Part shown: piece by piece, positions 1 through 9,469 of the stretch
Position numbering within the stretch: the stretch's first letter is position 1
How the letters are laid out: each line of letters opens with the position of its first letter
From: a virus
IMG/VR virus record: IMGVR_UViG_3300037041_001100
Coordinates: 1-39,806 of that record
DNA: 39,806 bases
Reading direction: 5' to 3' (one strand)
The notes under the pieces: model-generated
Told to the model about the DNA's origin: nothing
Seen by the model: the letters and a program-made list of their open reading frames with translations, nothing else
Database searches by the model: none
Program-made: the position numbers and the translations under genes

Positions 1-2214
1 TGAGATCAGGTCGTCGATCCGTTTACGTTCAGCCTCGCTAAAGAGCACGTTAAATACCGTGCCCTTCTGCTTGAGCTTTGTGGTGAACACCGTCGGGTCA
101 ACGACCAAGGCCCCTGTCGATTTGCTGGTAACCCTAGAGTCGGTAAGGACCTTATCCAGATACATTTTAGCGAGGTTCTGGCGAAGCTCCTCAGCACGTT
201 CCACGCCCTTACCTGCAGCCTCAGCGGATGACTTTTCCAGATTTTCAACCCGTCTAATTTCTTGGCGTAGAAGTCTCTTCGCTTCACTGCCTTCCGGGAG
301 AAGGGCCATTTCTCGGCGGGCGGACTCAACGGGCATGTTGAGGACACGCAGTTTTGCCGCGGTTCTCTTTCCCTGTTCCAGACCCGGGATAAACCTCGAG
401 CCTCGAACAGCCCTCAAGAGCTGCTGCAGGGCTTCCGGGTTATCTTTTTCGATGATCTGATCAAACACGAATTTTTCATTCACTCCGCCACGCCGGTAGG
501 ACTGCTGGATGATGTTTTGAGTGACAGCGTTGTCGAATCGCATCATGCCCTTACGGTAGAGCTGGTTTGCTCTGCGGAGAGTTCCAAGGGCGTTGGACAT
601 GTCTTCAAAGGAAGCGGAAAACCCTTTTGGCCCCAGAGCCTTTCCGGACTCAATAGGCATGCCAGCGCTTCGCTCAAGAAAAACTTCGGCCCCGTTTAGA
701 GCGGAGGTGATGGAGCTCTTGAGGGCACTAAGAGACCCAGCATTGGCATCGGCAACAAGTTTGGGGTTCGTAATCGCATCGGCAATGGCTGTCCGAATGC
801 GGGAGATTTCCTGAACCGTCGCGTATTGAGGCAGGCCCGAGACCATTTTCGCGAACCGTGTGCTGGCGATGTCGGCAGCGGAATCCACAACAAGACCATC
901 CAAGGCGGCCTTGATGCCTGCCGTTGGAATGATGGCCTGACCGCCAAGGACTTGATCAATCTTCGTGAAAACGCTGTCCATGTTTTCGTCGAAAAGACGC
1001 TTACTCAATTGGACGGAACCAATGATGTCTTTCGGAACGAAGCCCTGAGTCCGGAGATTTGAGTAAACCTTTCCGAGGTTTCTCTCAACTGTGGTGTCCA
1101 AAATGCGCTCAGCCCTCACGAGGTTGTCCGCCGCTGTGCCGTAGATTCTATCGACATCCTTTTTGAGGATGTCGGACAGGTCATTAAGTCGAGCCTCATC
1201 CACAACGCGGAGAGATCGCAGTTCGTCAACGATGGTTTTAGCGTTGAGCTCTGCCGCCTTTTTGTTGGGGAACATAGCTTCGTACATGCCCTGTACACGA
1301 CCCATGATCGGACGAAAATCATCCCCTCCGCCCCCACTTACGGTAGGCCTAAAGTCTCTGCCCAAAAGATCACGAAGTTTGGCGCGGGACGCCTCACCAG
1401 CCTCGCCTCCGGGACCTTTAATTAAGCGACCTGCGGCGAGAGACAGCGTTCGACCAAAACCTTCGCCAATGGTGCCAAAAGCACCCTCATATGCAGCGGC
1501 GCGCATGACGTCGTCGAAGCTTTGATCCTGCAGGCCTTGTGCGTACTCGATGCCTTCGTCCAGAGCCTTGCCTGTACCCGCCGCAAGCCCTGCAATGGCA
1601 ACACCGGGAAGGAGGCCCACGCCGGAGGCCATAAGGCCTGCGCCAATACCCGCAGCCATGGGGAGGGCGTTCTCGCCGAGGAATTCGCTGAAGTCGCCCC
1701 ACGACAGGCCTTCCTCATCAATGGCGAGGTCAGCGCCTTCCCCTATGCCGAGGTTCTGACGACCCTTCTGGGTCAGGACAAACCGACCAAGGGCATCCTT
1801 GCGGAAGCCATCCGCGCCGACGGTCCGGCTAAGGTAGTTCTCGCGCTCCTTGTCAGTGTCCATACGGCCATAGCCGAAGCGGGAGAATTTCCCTGTGTCC
1901 TGAAGACCTTGAGTGTAGTCAACACCCTCCTCGCGGTAGACGTTGGCGTACTCCTCGGCAGACATCTGCTGACCGCTCTCGTCGAACCCAGCCTGCTGCC
2001 GCATTCGAACGTACTCCCGGATTTGCTCCGGGCTCATGGTGGCAAGATCAGGTTTTGTAGACCCGGCAGCTCTGGTCACAACCGAAGGAGAACCCGTCTG
2101 AGACATCCGGCTAACGCCTGCGATGATGGCCTGCTTCTCCTGCGGTGTGGGAGCTTCGCCAGCGATCTCAACCCGGATGGGTCCGTTGGGCGTTTCGACT
2201 GTGATAGTGCCCAC
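1..2214 (-). CDS. Large internal virion / ejection-type protein (3' end outside window)
   Basis: An open frame of 738 codons with no stop reaches the window edge. It starts at a GTG just after the stop of the upstream gene, with GGAGG five bases before it. The N-terminus (ITVETPNGPIRVEIAGE, residues 4-20) is of a kind I recall at the start of giant virion proteins in marine podoviruses. Residues about 184-214 form a Gly/Ala-rich hydrophobic stretch that could insert into a membrane. From about 270 the protein is mostly helical, charged and coiled-coil-like. Its size, its position at the end of the structural block and the membrane-like stretch suggest an ejected internal protein; that is inference. 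No catalytic motif is visible in the part present, and an enzymatic domain could lie in the missing C-terminus. Confidence 0.7.
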   Translation of the reverse strand, partial: MGTITVETPNGPIRVEIAGEAPTPQEKQAIIAGVSRMSQTGSPSVVTRAAGSTKPDLATMSPEQIREYVRMRQQAGFDESGQQMSAEEYANVYREEGVDYTQGLQDTGKFSRFGYGRMDTDKERENYLSRTVGADGFRKDALGRFVLTQKGRQNLGIGEGADLAIDEEGLSWGDFSEFLGENALPMAAGIGAGLMASGVGLLPGVAIAGLAAGTGKALDEGIEYAQGLQDQSFDDVMRAAAYEGAFGTIGEGFGRTLSLAAGRLIKGPGGEAGEASRAKLRDLLGRDFRPTVSGGGGDDFRPIMGRVQGMYEAMFPNKKAAELNAKTIVDELRSLRVVDEARLNDLSDILKKDVDRIYGTAADNLVRAERILDTTVERNLGKVYSNLRTQGFVPKDIIGSVQLSKRLFDENMDSVFTKIDQVLGGQAIIPTAGIKAALDGLVVDSAADIASTRFAKMVSGLPQYATVQEISRIRTAIADAITNPKLVADANAGSLSALKSSITSALNGAEVFLERSAGMPIESGKALGPKGFSASFEDMSNALGTLRRANQLYRKGMMRFDNAVTQNIIQQSYRRGGVNEKFVFDQIIEKDNPEALQQLLRAVRGSRFIPGLEQGKRTAAKLRVLNMPVESARREMALLPEGSEAKRLLRQEIRRVENLEKSSAEAAGKGVERAEELRQNLAKMYLDKVLTDSRVTSKSTGALVVDPTVFTTKLKQKGTVFNVLFSEAERKRIDDLIS

Positions 2215-2215
2215 T

Positions 2216-4234
2216 TCAGCCTCCCGGTAAAATCAGCTTATAGGTTCCGTTTTCGCCAAGCACCATATCGCCATAAGTCGAGACCATATCAGGCTGCTCT
2301 GTAAGACCCGAGGCCTCCCGCAGAGGACGCAGGACATCGGTGGCGTATGCCGGGTTGTAGTAGTCTCCAGCCTTAGTGTACCGATTCGCAAGACGGGCCT
2401 CAATAGCCGACATCTCAGCGAAGGCTCTCTGGCGGTTCCCTGCGATCAGGTTCATAGAATCCTGAATCTGACGCATAACCTTCTCCTCGCTGGTGAACAG
2501 CGAAGAGAAAGTACCCTGTGAAATTGCCAGATCAACGAGACCCTTCATGGCCAACCGCACGTCGGTGTCTGAGATAGAGTTAGCGCTCTGCCCTTCGACG
2601 ACGGCCGGAACGGTGTTGATAACCCCGCGGTACAAGAGTTCTTCCATCTCCGCAGCATCGCCGGACTTAGCAAGAACATCGAGGTCATTTGCCGTGAATC
2701 CTGCCGCATTGCCCAGTTTACCAATAAGCTTCTGGAAAGACCCCTCAATGCCCGTGAGGTTCCCTTCCTCGCCCAACTTGAACAAGGTTTTCTCGAAGTA
2801 GTCCAACGCCCTCTGGGACTTGGCAACGCGGGACGCCTGATCAGCGTAACCTTCGGTAGCCAGTCGAAGTTCCGTGTCGTCAATGACGCCGCGGTCGTAG
2901 GCATCTTGGTATGCTTTCCTAACGCCTTGAGTCTTTTCGATCAGAGCTGCCGACGTTGCGGCGTCCACGAGGCCGTCCGGAACAACGCCTCCGGCATCTG
3001 CGATGTCCTTGTAGGACAGGTAGACAGGGCTGCCCTCTTTCACGGGTCGGCCTTTCCACGTCATGTCCTTTGTGGCAACGAACTGAAGGGAAGGCTTGCC
3101 CTTCTCGCGTTCACTCTCAGCGCCCTCAAGACCATACTGCAGGGCATTGAGCTGAAGCTGACGATCAAACTCTGCCTTGGCGGCCTTGTCCTGAGAAATA
3201 GCCTGTGACCCGGCCAGAAGGCCGTTGGCGATATTCTGCATGGCGTTGGGGCTCTCGCCCGCGGCAATGGCAAAGCCGATCTGAGCAAGCATGAGGTTCT
3301 TATCCGCGCCCTCGTACTTAGGAGCATTCGCAGTGTATTCCCGCATGAAGTCGGCAACGGTCTTCTCGCGGACCGCCGGGTCTTCGGCGTTCAGTCCTGC
3401 CGCGACGTCGGCGGGGTTGGTGATCAAAGGTCCGCGGCCACGGGCGTCTGCTTCCATGGTTGACGGAGCCTTCGCGGCCTCTGCAGCAGCCGCGGCCTCC
3501 GCCGGAGAGGTGTAGGCCATGGGGCGCTGACGGTCTCCCGGGGTGGTGGGTCCCGTTCTTGGCGCAGTGGGCTTCAGTGCCGCAAGCTCTGCCGGAGAAG
3601 CGTATGCCATAGGAGCCTGACGGTCCCCCGGAGTCGCGGTCTCGGTTCTTGGGCCGGTAGGAGTGATCTTGCCCTCTTTGGCGTCAGCCTTCGCTCTCGC
3701 AATGGCAAAGTCAAAGTCGGCAGGCTCCAAGTCAAAGTCACTGGGGGACATGCCCTCAGTTGCGGAAAATCCCTTCGTGAGGTTGGACAGGGCGATGTTA
3801 TACGCAATGTCCGACTGTCTCTCCAATTCTGCGGCGAGAGACGTGGCACCAAGGGTGGCAAAGGCGGGGGAAAGAGCGTCGGTCAACGCTCCATAGCCGC
3901 CCATCCCAAGGCTGGAAATAGCCCCCGCGCCACGGTCGATATAGGAGCGCATTGAGGAGCCTGTTTCAGCCGCTTCCTTTTCGCGCTCGGTCAAAGGACG
4001 TTCGACTTCCGGGAGATTTGTGACCTGCCCTGCGGCCATCGGCATGTTGCGGCCCAAACTTCCTGCCTGAAGAATTTCCATAATAGACGGAAGCCCCTCT
4101 GGGCGCACTTCTCCACCGGGTTGGAACCCCTGCACCGGCCCACCGACCTCAAACCGCTGCACCCCAGCGATGTCGTTCAGGCGGTCACGGGCCTCCCGGT
4201 GACGGAACAAGGGGCGGTTCAGAACGTTGTCCAT
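2216..4234 (-). CDS. Putative virion protein with TPGDRQ repeats
   Basis: A 672-residue protein I cannot assign to a characterised family. The N-terminus is low-complexity, with Gly/Pro-rich sequence and VRPEG at residues 43-47. Two copies of a segment centred on TPGDRQ-x-PMAY-x-SPAE occur at about 201-216 and 231-246. The second half is helical and more regular. A similar TPGDRQ-x-PM element occurs in the protein encoded at 5314-6381. The gene lies between two other putative virion genes, and the downstream gene begins two bases after its stop, so the two are probably translationally coupled. A structural or ejected role is inferred from position and composition only. Confidence 0.7.
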   Translation of the reverse strand: MDNVLNRPLFRHREARDRLNDIAGVQRFEVGGPVQGFQPGGEVRPEGLPSIMEILQAGSLGRNMPMAAGQVTNLPEVERPLTEREKEAAETGSSMRSYIDRGAGAISSLGMGGYGALTDALSPAFATLGATSLAAELERQSDIAYNIALSNLTKGFSATEGMSPSDFDLEPADFDFAIARAKADAKEGKITPTGPRTETATPGDRQAPMAYASPAELAALKPTAPRTGPTTPGDRQRPMAYTSPAEAAAAAEAAKAPSTMEADARGRGPLITNPADVAAGLNAEDPAVREKTVADFMREYTANAPKYEGADKNLMLAQIGFAIAAGESPNAMQNIANGLLAGSQAISQDKAAKAEFDRQLQLNALQYGLEGAESEREKGKPSLQFVATKDMTWKGRPVKEGSPVYLSYKDIADAGGVVPDGLVDAATSAALIEKTQGVRKAYQDAYDRGVIDDTELRLATEGYADQASRVAKSQRALDYFEKTLFKLGEEGNLTGIEGSFQKLIGKLGNAAGFTANDLDVLAKSGDAAEMEELLYRGVINTVPAVVEGQSANSISDTDVRLAMKGLVDLAISQGTFSSLFTSEEKVMRQIQDSMNLIAGNRQRAFAEMSAIEARLANRYTKAGDYYNPAYATDVLRPLREASGLTEQPDMVSTYGDMVLGENGTYKLILPGG

Positions 4235-4258
4235 GGTCCTTGGTCCTCTCTAAAACCC

Positions 4259-5314
4259 TCAGGATTTCCTAAAGTCTTTGTACATGCCGTAAAGACCCAA
4301 ACCTGTTCCCAAAGTCTGACTAATCGGATTCGGTGCTGGAGACGTGGTCATTGTGGTCTGTCCAACCGGCAGGCCCTGATAGATGTCTGAGAAGAAGCCG
4401 AGCTGCTGATACGGCGACATGACACGTTGATACTGGTTCTGGCGCAGCGCGTCGAGCCCTGCCTGCGTCTGAGCCTGCTGTGCCGTGCCGACATCCATGA
4501 GAGTGCCGACGTCGCGAATGTTGAGCTGCTGCCCAAGCTCCCCAAGCCCAGCCATCTGAGTGCCAAGGGCCCCGAGCCCCTGACCAAGAGCCCCGAGCTG
4601 CCCGGCACCCTGCAGGCCGAGCTGACCGTAGGCCGTGCCCAAATTGCCGAGGACCTGTGCGAACTGGCCCTGACGCTGTTGCTGCTGCTCGAAAGCCTGC
4701 TGCGCTTGTGCCTGAGCCTGTTCGAAGCCTTGAGCGCGGAGACCGGACGAGGTGCGGGCCTGCTGCTCGGCAACGTTGCGGCCAAGCTCCCGCTCTGCCA
4801 CAGCCTGACGGCTGCCGCCAAACGCACCTTGGCCCACGGCCTGCGACCGAATTCCTTGTGCCTGCATCTGGCCCTGACGGGCGATATCGGCCTCCGACTG
4901 GCGGACAACGTCCTCCATGAAGGGGTTCATGAAGCCCTGATAGCCTGCCATCGGGTTGTAGCCCTGAGTGGCACCGAAGCCTGTGGCGGCAGCGCCTGTC
5001 TGGTAGGGCTGAGCGGCCGAAAGGGCGGCCGGAACGATGCCCAGCGCCTGTCCGGCAGCGCCGATACCACCTTGCGTGGCCTGAGCGGCCTGAGACAGGG
5101 CAGGCATGTAGCCGCCGATGCCACTCTGCGCCACGTTGAAGGCCTGCATCTGAGGCTGCGAAAAACCTGCAACCTGATAGTCAGGTAGGTTCATCGGCTG
5201 TTCGGACAGCGCCTGAGCACGGGGCAGGATGCCCTGATTGCCGTACATAAACGGCCGGGCTTCTTCCGGAACTCCGACGGTTTGAACTGTTTGTTGAGGA
5301 GAACCTTTTGCCAT
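4259..5314 (-). CDS. Gln/Gly/Ala-rich virion protein (marine phage family)
   Basis: A 351-residue protein rich in Gln, Ala and Gly. Residues about 125-175 contain FMNPFMEDVV, then SEADIARQGQMQAQ and GAFGGSRQAVAERE, a signature I recall from many uncultured marine phage genomes, where it sits among tail or ejection genes. A Gln-rich coiled-coil-like part follows (AQAQQAFEQQQQRQGQFAQ). The start codon shares one base with the stop of the upstream gene (TAATG), so translation is probably coupled. Function is unproven; a tail-associated or ejected structural role fits the composition and neighbours. Confidence 0.75.
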   Translation of the reverse strand: MAKGSPQQTVQTVGVPEEARPFMYGNQGILPRAQALSEQPMNLPDYQVAGFSQPQMQAFNVAQSGIGGYMPALSQAAQATQGGIGAAGQALGIVPAALSAAQPYQTGAAATGFGATQGYNPMAGYQGFMNPFMEDVVRQSEADIARQGQMQAQGIRSQAVGQGAFGGSRQAVAERELGRNVAEQQARTSSGLRAQGFEQAQAQAQQAFEQQQQRQGQFAQVLGNLGTAYGQLGLQGAGQLGALGQGLGALGTQMAGLGELGQQLNIRDVGTLMDVGTAQQAQTQAGLDALRQNQYQRVMSPYQQLGFFSDIYQGLPVGQTTMTTSPAPNPISQTLGTGLGLYGMYKDFRKS

Positions 5315-6381
5315 TATGCCATCTCCCCGCTCTCAAAGCGGCGCATGAGTTCATACATCCGGCTAACACCGCGTTCGCGGCTGCCCTTCCCAGCGCCCTT
5401 GACAGCATCAGCGGTCATGACGAATTCGCCGTCCGATAGGGCGGCCTTTTGGACAGGCTTACCGTCCTGATAAATCTCGGCAGGGATCGAATCACTGGTC
5501 CCGGTCCCCGGGCCTTCGATCTCGCCGCCCATGGCGAAGCCTCGAAGACCCGGACGGGCACGGCGATTATAGATGTCCAGCAGGGCGTTATCGCGTCCCC
5601 TCCGTTGCGCGAAAGCCTGACGATGTGTTGCCGGGGAGATCGCGGACAAAAGGCTCATTGGTTCCCTAGTCATGTCTAGAGCCCTCTGCATGTCGCTGAG
5701 CTGTTCCTCGCGGTTTATGCCCGATCCGGGCATAATGACGGGCGGCAAAGTCGCGGGGATACCCGTCCCATAATCGCGTCGGACCATGTTGGATGGGGTC
5801 TCCATGCCCTCAGGACGAATCATGTTGAAGGGAACTTCAATTCCCTCAGGTCGGACCATGTTCACCTGCGGCAAAACCTGAAGGCCTTCCGGCCGAACCA
5901 TGTTGATGTCCGAGATGGTTGGGATGGTGGACATCGGACTCTGACGATCTCCGGGAGTCGCGATGCCTGTTCTTTCCGGCGCTGCTCCGGCCGTGGACAT
6001 CGTTGCAAGACCCGACTCAGAGCCGCCCTGTGGTCTAGCCATCGGCCGCGGCGAGGTCATAGGTGCCTGCTCTTGACCGCCGCCAAAGATGCCCGCCAGA
6101 CCCTCGGTGACCGATTGCCCAAACCCGCTGCCCTGAATTTTGCCCGCAAGACCGGGGAAAGCATTGACGCCCACGCCCATGAGAAGAGCGTTACGGATCG
6201 CATCCTTGCCACCACCACCTGCGACGAGGGTGCCGAGACCAGCTCCGAGGGCCGGGAGCGCACCCTTGGCAAGCAACGCACCGATGCCCGTGGCCGCCGC
6301 ACCTCCGGCCGCCGCTGCGCCTGCAGCCGGAAAGAGGAGTCCGCCAAGACCGCCGAGGAGAGGAGCAAGGAGCTGGATCAT
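5314..6381 (-). CDS. Putative virion protein with RPEG repeats and conserved C-terminus
   Basis: A 355-residue protein in three parts. The first roughly 100 residues are a Gly/Ala/Leu-rich hydrophobic region (LLGGLGGLLFPAAGAAAAGG) that could contact membrane. A Pro/Met-rich middle carries one TPGDRQSPM element (142-150) and three to four units of N-M-V/I-R-P-E-G at about 160-204. The C-terminal 70 residues hold GPGTGTSDSIP, LSDGEFVMTADAV and RMYELM, a motif set I recall at the ends of varied marine phage virion proteins. The ATG has an AAAGG element upstream. Family recognition of the C-terminal motif is fairly confident; its function is unknown. Confidence 0.75.
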   Translation of the reverse strand: MIQLLAPLLGGLGGLLFPAAGAAAAGGAAATGIGALLAKGALPALGAGLGTLVAGGGGKDAIRNALLMGVGVNAFPGLAGKIQGSGFGQSVTEGLAGIFGGGQEQAPMTSPRPMARPQGGSESGLATMSTAGAAPERTGIATPGDRQSPMSTIPTISDINMVRPEGLQVLPQVNMVRPEGIEVPFNMIRPEGMETPSNMVRRDYGTGIPATLPPVIMPGSGINREEQLSDMQRALDMTREPMSLLSAISPATHRQAFAQRRGRDNALLDIYNRRARPGLRGFAMGGEIEGPGTGTSDSIPAEIYQDGKPVQKAALSDGEFVMTADAVKGAGKGSRERGVSRMYELMRRFESGEMA

Positions 6382-6428
6382 GTGGCTAACCTTTAGGGTT
6401 TTCGCAGGGGATTCTAGCAGACGTCGGA

Positions 6429-6680
6429 CTAGACGACAATCCGAAGCTCTCCGGTTGATGTTTTATATACGTCGCCCGCGATGAGCCCGCCCGCCAAGGC
6501 CGCCACGTTGTTGGCGTAGATGGGGAGGGCAGTGAGCTTGAGCGTGGTGAAGATCGCATCGCCCGGGTTGTTGGCCTGTTGGACGAAGACCGCGAAGGCT
6601 CGGACGAGCTGCGCCATGTATTGACGGTTGTACTCTCCGGGCGGCGTCGGGAAGAACGGTGCGGGTGAGCTGCTGGGCAT
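6429..6680 (-). CDS. Small conserved tail-associated protein
   Basis: An 83-residue protein starting at an ATG preceded by GGAGGAAATA and sharing a base with the stop of the gp10-like gene (TAATG). Longer in-frame starts upstream lie inside that gene and lack a comparable ribosome site. The C-terminal half (PIYANNVAALAGGLIAGDVY, then a TGELRIVV end) is a short motif I associate with small proteins next to tail genes in marine phages. No enzymatic motif is present. A minor virion role is inferred from the neighbouring tail gene. Confidence 0.75.
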   Translation of the reverse strand: MPSSSPAPFFPTPPGEYNRQYMAQLVRAFAVFVQQANNPGDAIFTTLKLTALPIYANNVAALAGGLIAGDVYKTSTGELRIVV

Positions 6681-8542
6681 TATTTCCTCCCGTCCGTTCT
6701 GACGTCGAGCCGCGGATCGCCGAGCCGCCACGCGGTGTTGATCTGGTTAGACTCGATCCGCAGGGACATGGACCGCCCGCGAAGGCGAATGAACAGCTCG
6801 TTGGTGAACTGCTCGACGGGAAGCGATGCCGTCTTTGTCACCGGGTCGGAGTCCGAAGCAAAATAGGCTCCGCCGGGGAAGTTCCGTGCCTTGATGGTCA
6901 ACGTCGCCGTTGGGGCATCGTTGGTAGAGTTGCGGAACGTCAGGTCGGGGATGACCCGGGTGGCAAACATGAACTGGTCGCCGTCGCCGATGTCCACGAC
7001 GCTGGATTCGATGTAGGGCTCAAGAGCCGCTGGCGGGTTAACACTGCCGTCGTTGAGGCCGTTCTCCTGATAGTAGACGTAGCCGTCCGGAGAGGCTGCG
7101 ATGGGGAACGAGAGGACGTTGCGATCCTGCCAAGCCGTGCGCGCCATGCTACCGAAGTACCACACCTTTTGCTCGTAGTTGTAAACGACATAGCTGTCGT
7201 TCTCTTCCGAATTTGAGCTTGGGTAGAACCACCAGACCTCAGAGAACGAGCTTGAGTGACCGGCGTAGACCTTGAGCTGCTGCTCAATGTTCATGCCTGA
7301 GAAGACATATTCCTTAACATCGCAAGGAATCTGGACCACGGCACCGTCGTAGACGTAGAACTCGTTCTTTCCCATCCAAAAGACGGCGTCCCCCACAGCA
7401 ACCATGGCGTTGGGGCTGGTCAGGGAGATCGAGGACGACACCTCTTGGATGCCGAAGGTGAAGGGGTCGCCGATGTACTGCATGGCGTGGACGGACACGT
7501 CTGTAAACACAACGATCTGCTGCTTGGTTTGAATTGCGCCAAGGATTTCGGAGCCTGTGCCGATACGCAACTCGCCTGCTGTCGTCGTGGGCAAGGACCG
7601 CCACTCCGCTGGGTTCTCTTGGTCCGAGAACCGGATGACAAGTGGGTCCTGCACTCCGGGATCGCCTTCGGGGTCGCAACCAAAGGCAATGACGTGACGG
7701 TCGCGCTCCGACACAATCACGGTCTTGGCGACGGTCGGCGCGGCTTGAGCCCCGGCTAGGTCCTCAAGCGCGACAGCTCTGGACGTCAGGCCCAAGCTCT
7801 TGTCCCAGTAGTAGATACCACCATCCTGAACGCAGATGATGAGGTCTTCGCCGTAGTTGTCCTGAGACCAAACGCGAAGCTGAGAGCCCGGAATGGTCGT
7901 AGAAGAGCCAGAGTTCCAAGCGCCACGCGACCAGAAACCAGCCCCCCAACCAGTTCCATAGATGGAGGTGTCGAGGCCTGTGTTGATCTGATAGGCACCA
8001 ATGACAGCCGCGCCGCCGTCACCGCTGTCCGAGGAATTGGCTGCTACGCTGACCGTGATTTCATAGGTGTCGGCATCGACGACCCGCGTGACCTGATGCT
8101 CTGCGTTGAGGATGTCCGCGGTAATGTTGCCGCCGAGACTGACTGCGCCAGAGAAGGTGACGAAGTCGTTCAAGAAGACGCCGTTATCGATGTCCGTAAC
8201 CGCGATGACGGCAGAGCCTGTGGTCGCATCAAAGGTGACCGCGCCAGCCGTCGTGGTGAAGCGAATCGGGGTGATGTCGTTAAGGTTGCCACCTCGAACG
8301 ACGTAGTATTTCAGATTCGTGCCAACCCCGGTGTAGATCGTGCCGTCAAGCGCCACCCAAGTCAGAAGCGACCGGGCCGTGCCAAGAAGCTGAGCGCGGG
8401 TGTACCGCGTCCAGCCCCCGATACTTTCAGGCTTTCCGGCCCGGAAACGCACAAGGTTTCCATCCCACCATCCGCCCTCGTTGGCGTAGGCGGTGGTCTC
8501 GCGGTTGATACCGGGCCGGAATACGAGCTTTGTGAGCGCCAT
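6680..8542 (-). CDS. P22 gp10-like tail / DNA-stabilisation protein
   Basis: A 620-residue protein with the N-terminal signature FRPGINRETTAYANEGGWWD, then LVRFRAGKPESIGGW and LLTWVALDG, typical of the marine-phage proteins usually annotated as P22 gp10-like DNA-stabilising or tail hub proteins. The rest looks beta-rich with Trp-containing repeats, consistent with a propeller or tail-needle platform. AGGAG lies six bases before the ATG. In P22, gp10 follows gp4 in closing the portal; here the gp4-like gene is at 23538-24203, so the neck genes are not adjacent. The similarity to true P22 gp10 is remote and rests on recalled family annotation. Confidence 0.75.
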   Translation of the reverse strand: MALTKLVFRPGINRETTAYANEGGWWDGNLVRFRAGKPESIGGWTRYTRAQLLGTARSLLTWVALDGTIYTGVGTNLKYYVVRGGNLNDITPIRFTTTAGAVTFDATTGSAVIAVTDIDNGVFLNDFVTFSGAVSLGGNITADILNAEHQVTRVVDADTYEITVSVAANSSDSGDGGAAVIGAYQINTGLDTSIYGTGWGAGFWSRGAWNSGSSTTIPGSQLRVWSQDNYGEDLIICVQDGGIYYWDKSLGLTSRAVALEDLAGAQAAPTVAKTVIVSERDRHVIAFGCDPEGDPGVQDPLVIRFSDQENPAEWRSLPTTTAGELRIGTGSEILGAIQTKQQIVVFTDVSVHAMQYIGDPFTFGIQEVSSSISLTSPNAMVAVGDAVFWMGKNEFYVYDGAVVQIPCDVKEYVFSGMNIEQQLKVYAGHSSSFSEVWWFYPSSNSEENDSYVVYNYEQKVWYFGSMARTAWQDRNVLSFPIAASPDGYVYYQENGLNDGSVNPPAALEPYIESSVVDIGDGDQFMFATRVIPDLTFRNSTNDAPTATLTIKARNFPGGAYFASDSDPVTKTASLPVEQFTNELFIRLRGRSMSLRIESNQINTAWRLGDPRLDVRTDGRK

Positions 8543-8571
8543 GGCAGTCTCCTGTTGGCGGAGATACTACA

Positions 8572-9459
8572 TCACCCGAGCAGCTTAGCCAATGTCTTCG
8601 GACCAGCAACGCCGTCAGCAGTGAGGCCGTTCTTTGCCTGCCACTCCTTCACCACGTTCGAAGTCCAAAACCCATAGATACCGTCGGCAGGGTCGATGCC
8701 CAGCTTCTCCTGAACCTGCTTCACCAAAGCGCCAGTGCTGCCGCGTTTCAGGGTTTCGTTCCCAGCGGCCGCAGGTGCAGGGGCCGAGGTCGGAGCAGCT
8801 TGGGCCGGGGCCGGAGCAGAGACCTTCCCGCCCAGCGCAGCCATGGCCTTGGCATAGCGAGCCTGACGGTCTGCGAGGCCAATGTCCCCACCATTGATGA
8901 TCTTGGTCAGCTTTACCACGTCGCCAGTGTCTGCAACCTCGTTCAAGTTGCGGCTACCCCAGAACCACAGCGCGCTTTCCAGTGCGCCCTTTTTGGTCAA
9001 GAGGTACACGGCAGCTTCCTCGGCAGTCATGCCAACGGTCTTGCCAAAGGCCGACACGTTGCTACGGCCCGTGCATTGCTTCAGACCTTTTCCAGAAAAA
9101 AGCCAGCCGTCCCCCTCCTTCACATTGCCTAAAGCGCCCGCCTTGGAACGGTTCTTGTCCATGTACACATAGTTGGCGATCTTCTCAGGCTTGCCAGCGT
9201 ACTCGGCGGCGTTCTCTTTGCCGGGGCCAAAGTAGCGCGGGAAAACCTTCAGGAGGGTGGCCTCCTTGTAGTTCAGGTTTTCCTGCAAGACCCGGAAGTC
9301 AGAGCTTTCGTGGGCGCACTGGCTGATGAAGCCTGCGATGCGCTTGTCGGTGGTGATGCCGTACTTGGGCAGCATCTCATTGAGGGCAGCGCACCATTCG
9401 CCGACTTCTTTATTGGTCGGGATCATCACGGCCAGTTGGGCTTCGGTAATCAGGCTCAT
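8572..9459 (-). CDS. Endolysin: GH19-type muramidase with peptidoglycan-binding domain
   Basis: A 295-residue endolysin with two domains. Residues 1-210 resemble the GH19 chitinase/endolysin family: AHES at 49-52 carries the likely catalytic Glu51, a second acidic residue lies at Glu60, and GKGLKQCTGRSN (123-134) is the family's substrate-cleft motif. An Ala/Pro linker (about 213-232) leads to a PG_binding_1 domain (KRGSTGALVKQVQEKLGI, then ADGVAGPKTLAKLLG). There is no signal peptide, so export through a holin is expected. AGGAG lies seven bases before the ATG. This is the last gene of the envelope/lysis cassette. The exact bond cleaved cannot be read from sequence. Confidence 0.92.
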   Translation of the reverse strand: MSLITEAQLAVMIPTNKEVGEWCAALNEMLPKYGITTDKRIAGFISQCAHESSDFRVLQENLNYKEATLLKVFPRYFGPGKENAAEYAGKPEKIANYVYMDKNRSKAGALGNVKEGDGWLFSGKGLKQCTGRSNVSAFGKTVGMTAEEAAVYLLTKKGALESALWFWGSRNLNEVADTGDVVKLTKIINGGDIGLADRQARYAKAMAALGGKVSAPAPAQAAPTSAPAPAAAGNETLKRGSTGALVKQVQEKLGIDPADGIYGFWTSNVVKEWQAKNGLTADGVAGPKTLAKLLG

Positions 9460-9469
9460 TTATGGGCTC

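Noticed and set aside
4427-5188. A 253-codon plus-strand frame opposite the Gln-rich virion gene
   Set aside because: Leu/Ala-rich shadow of the Gln/Ala codons on the other strand, without a credible ribosome site.
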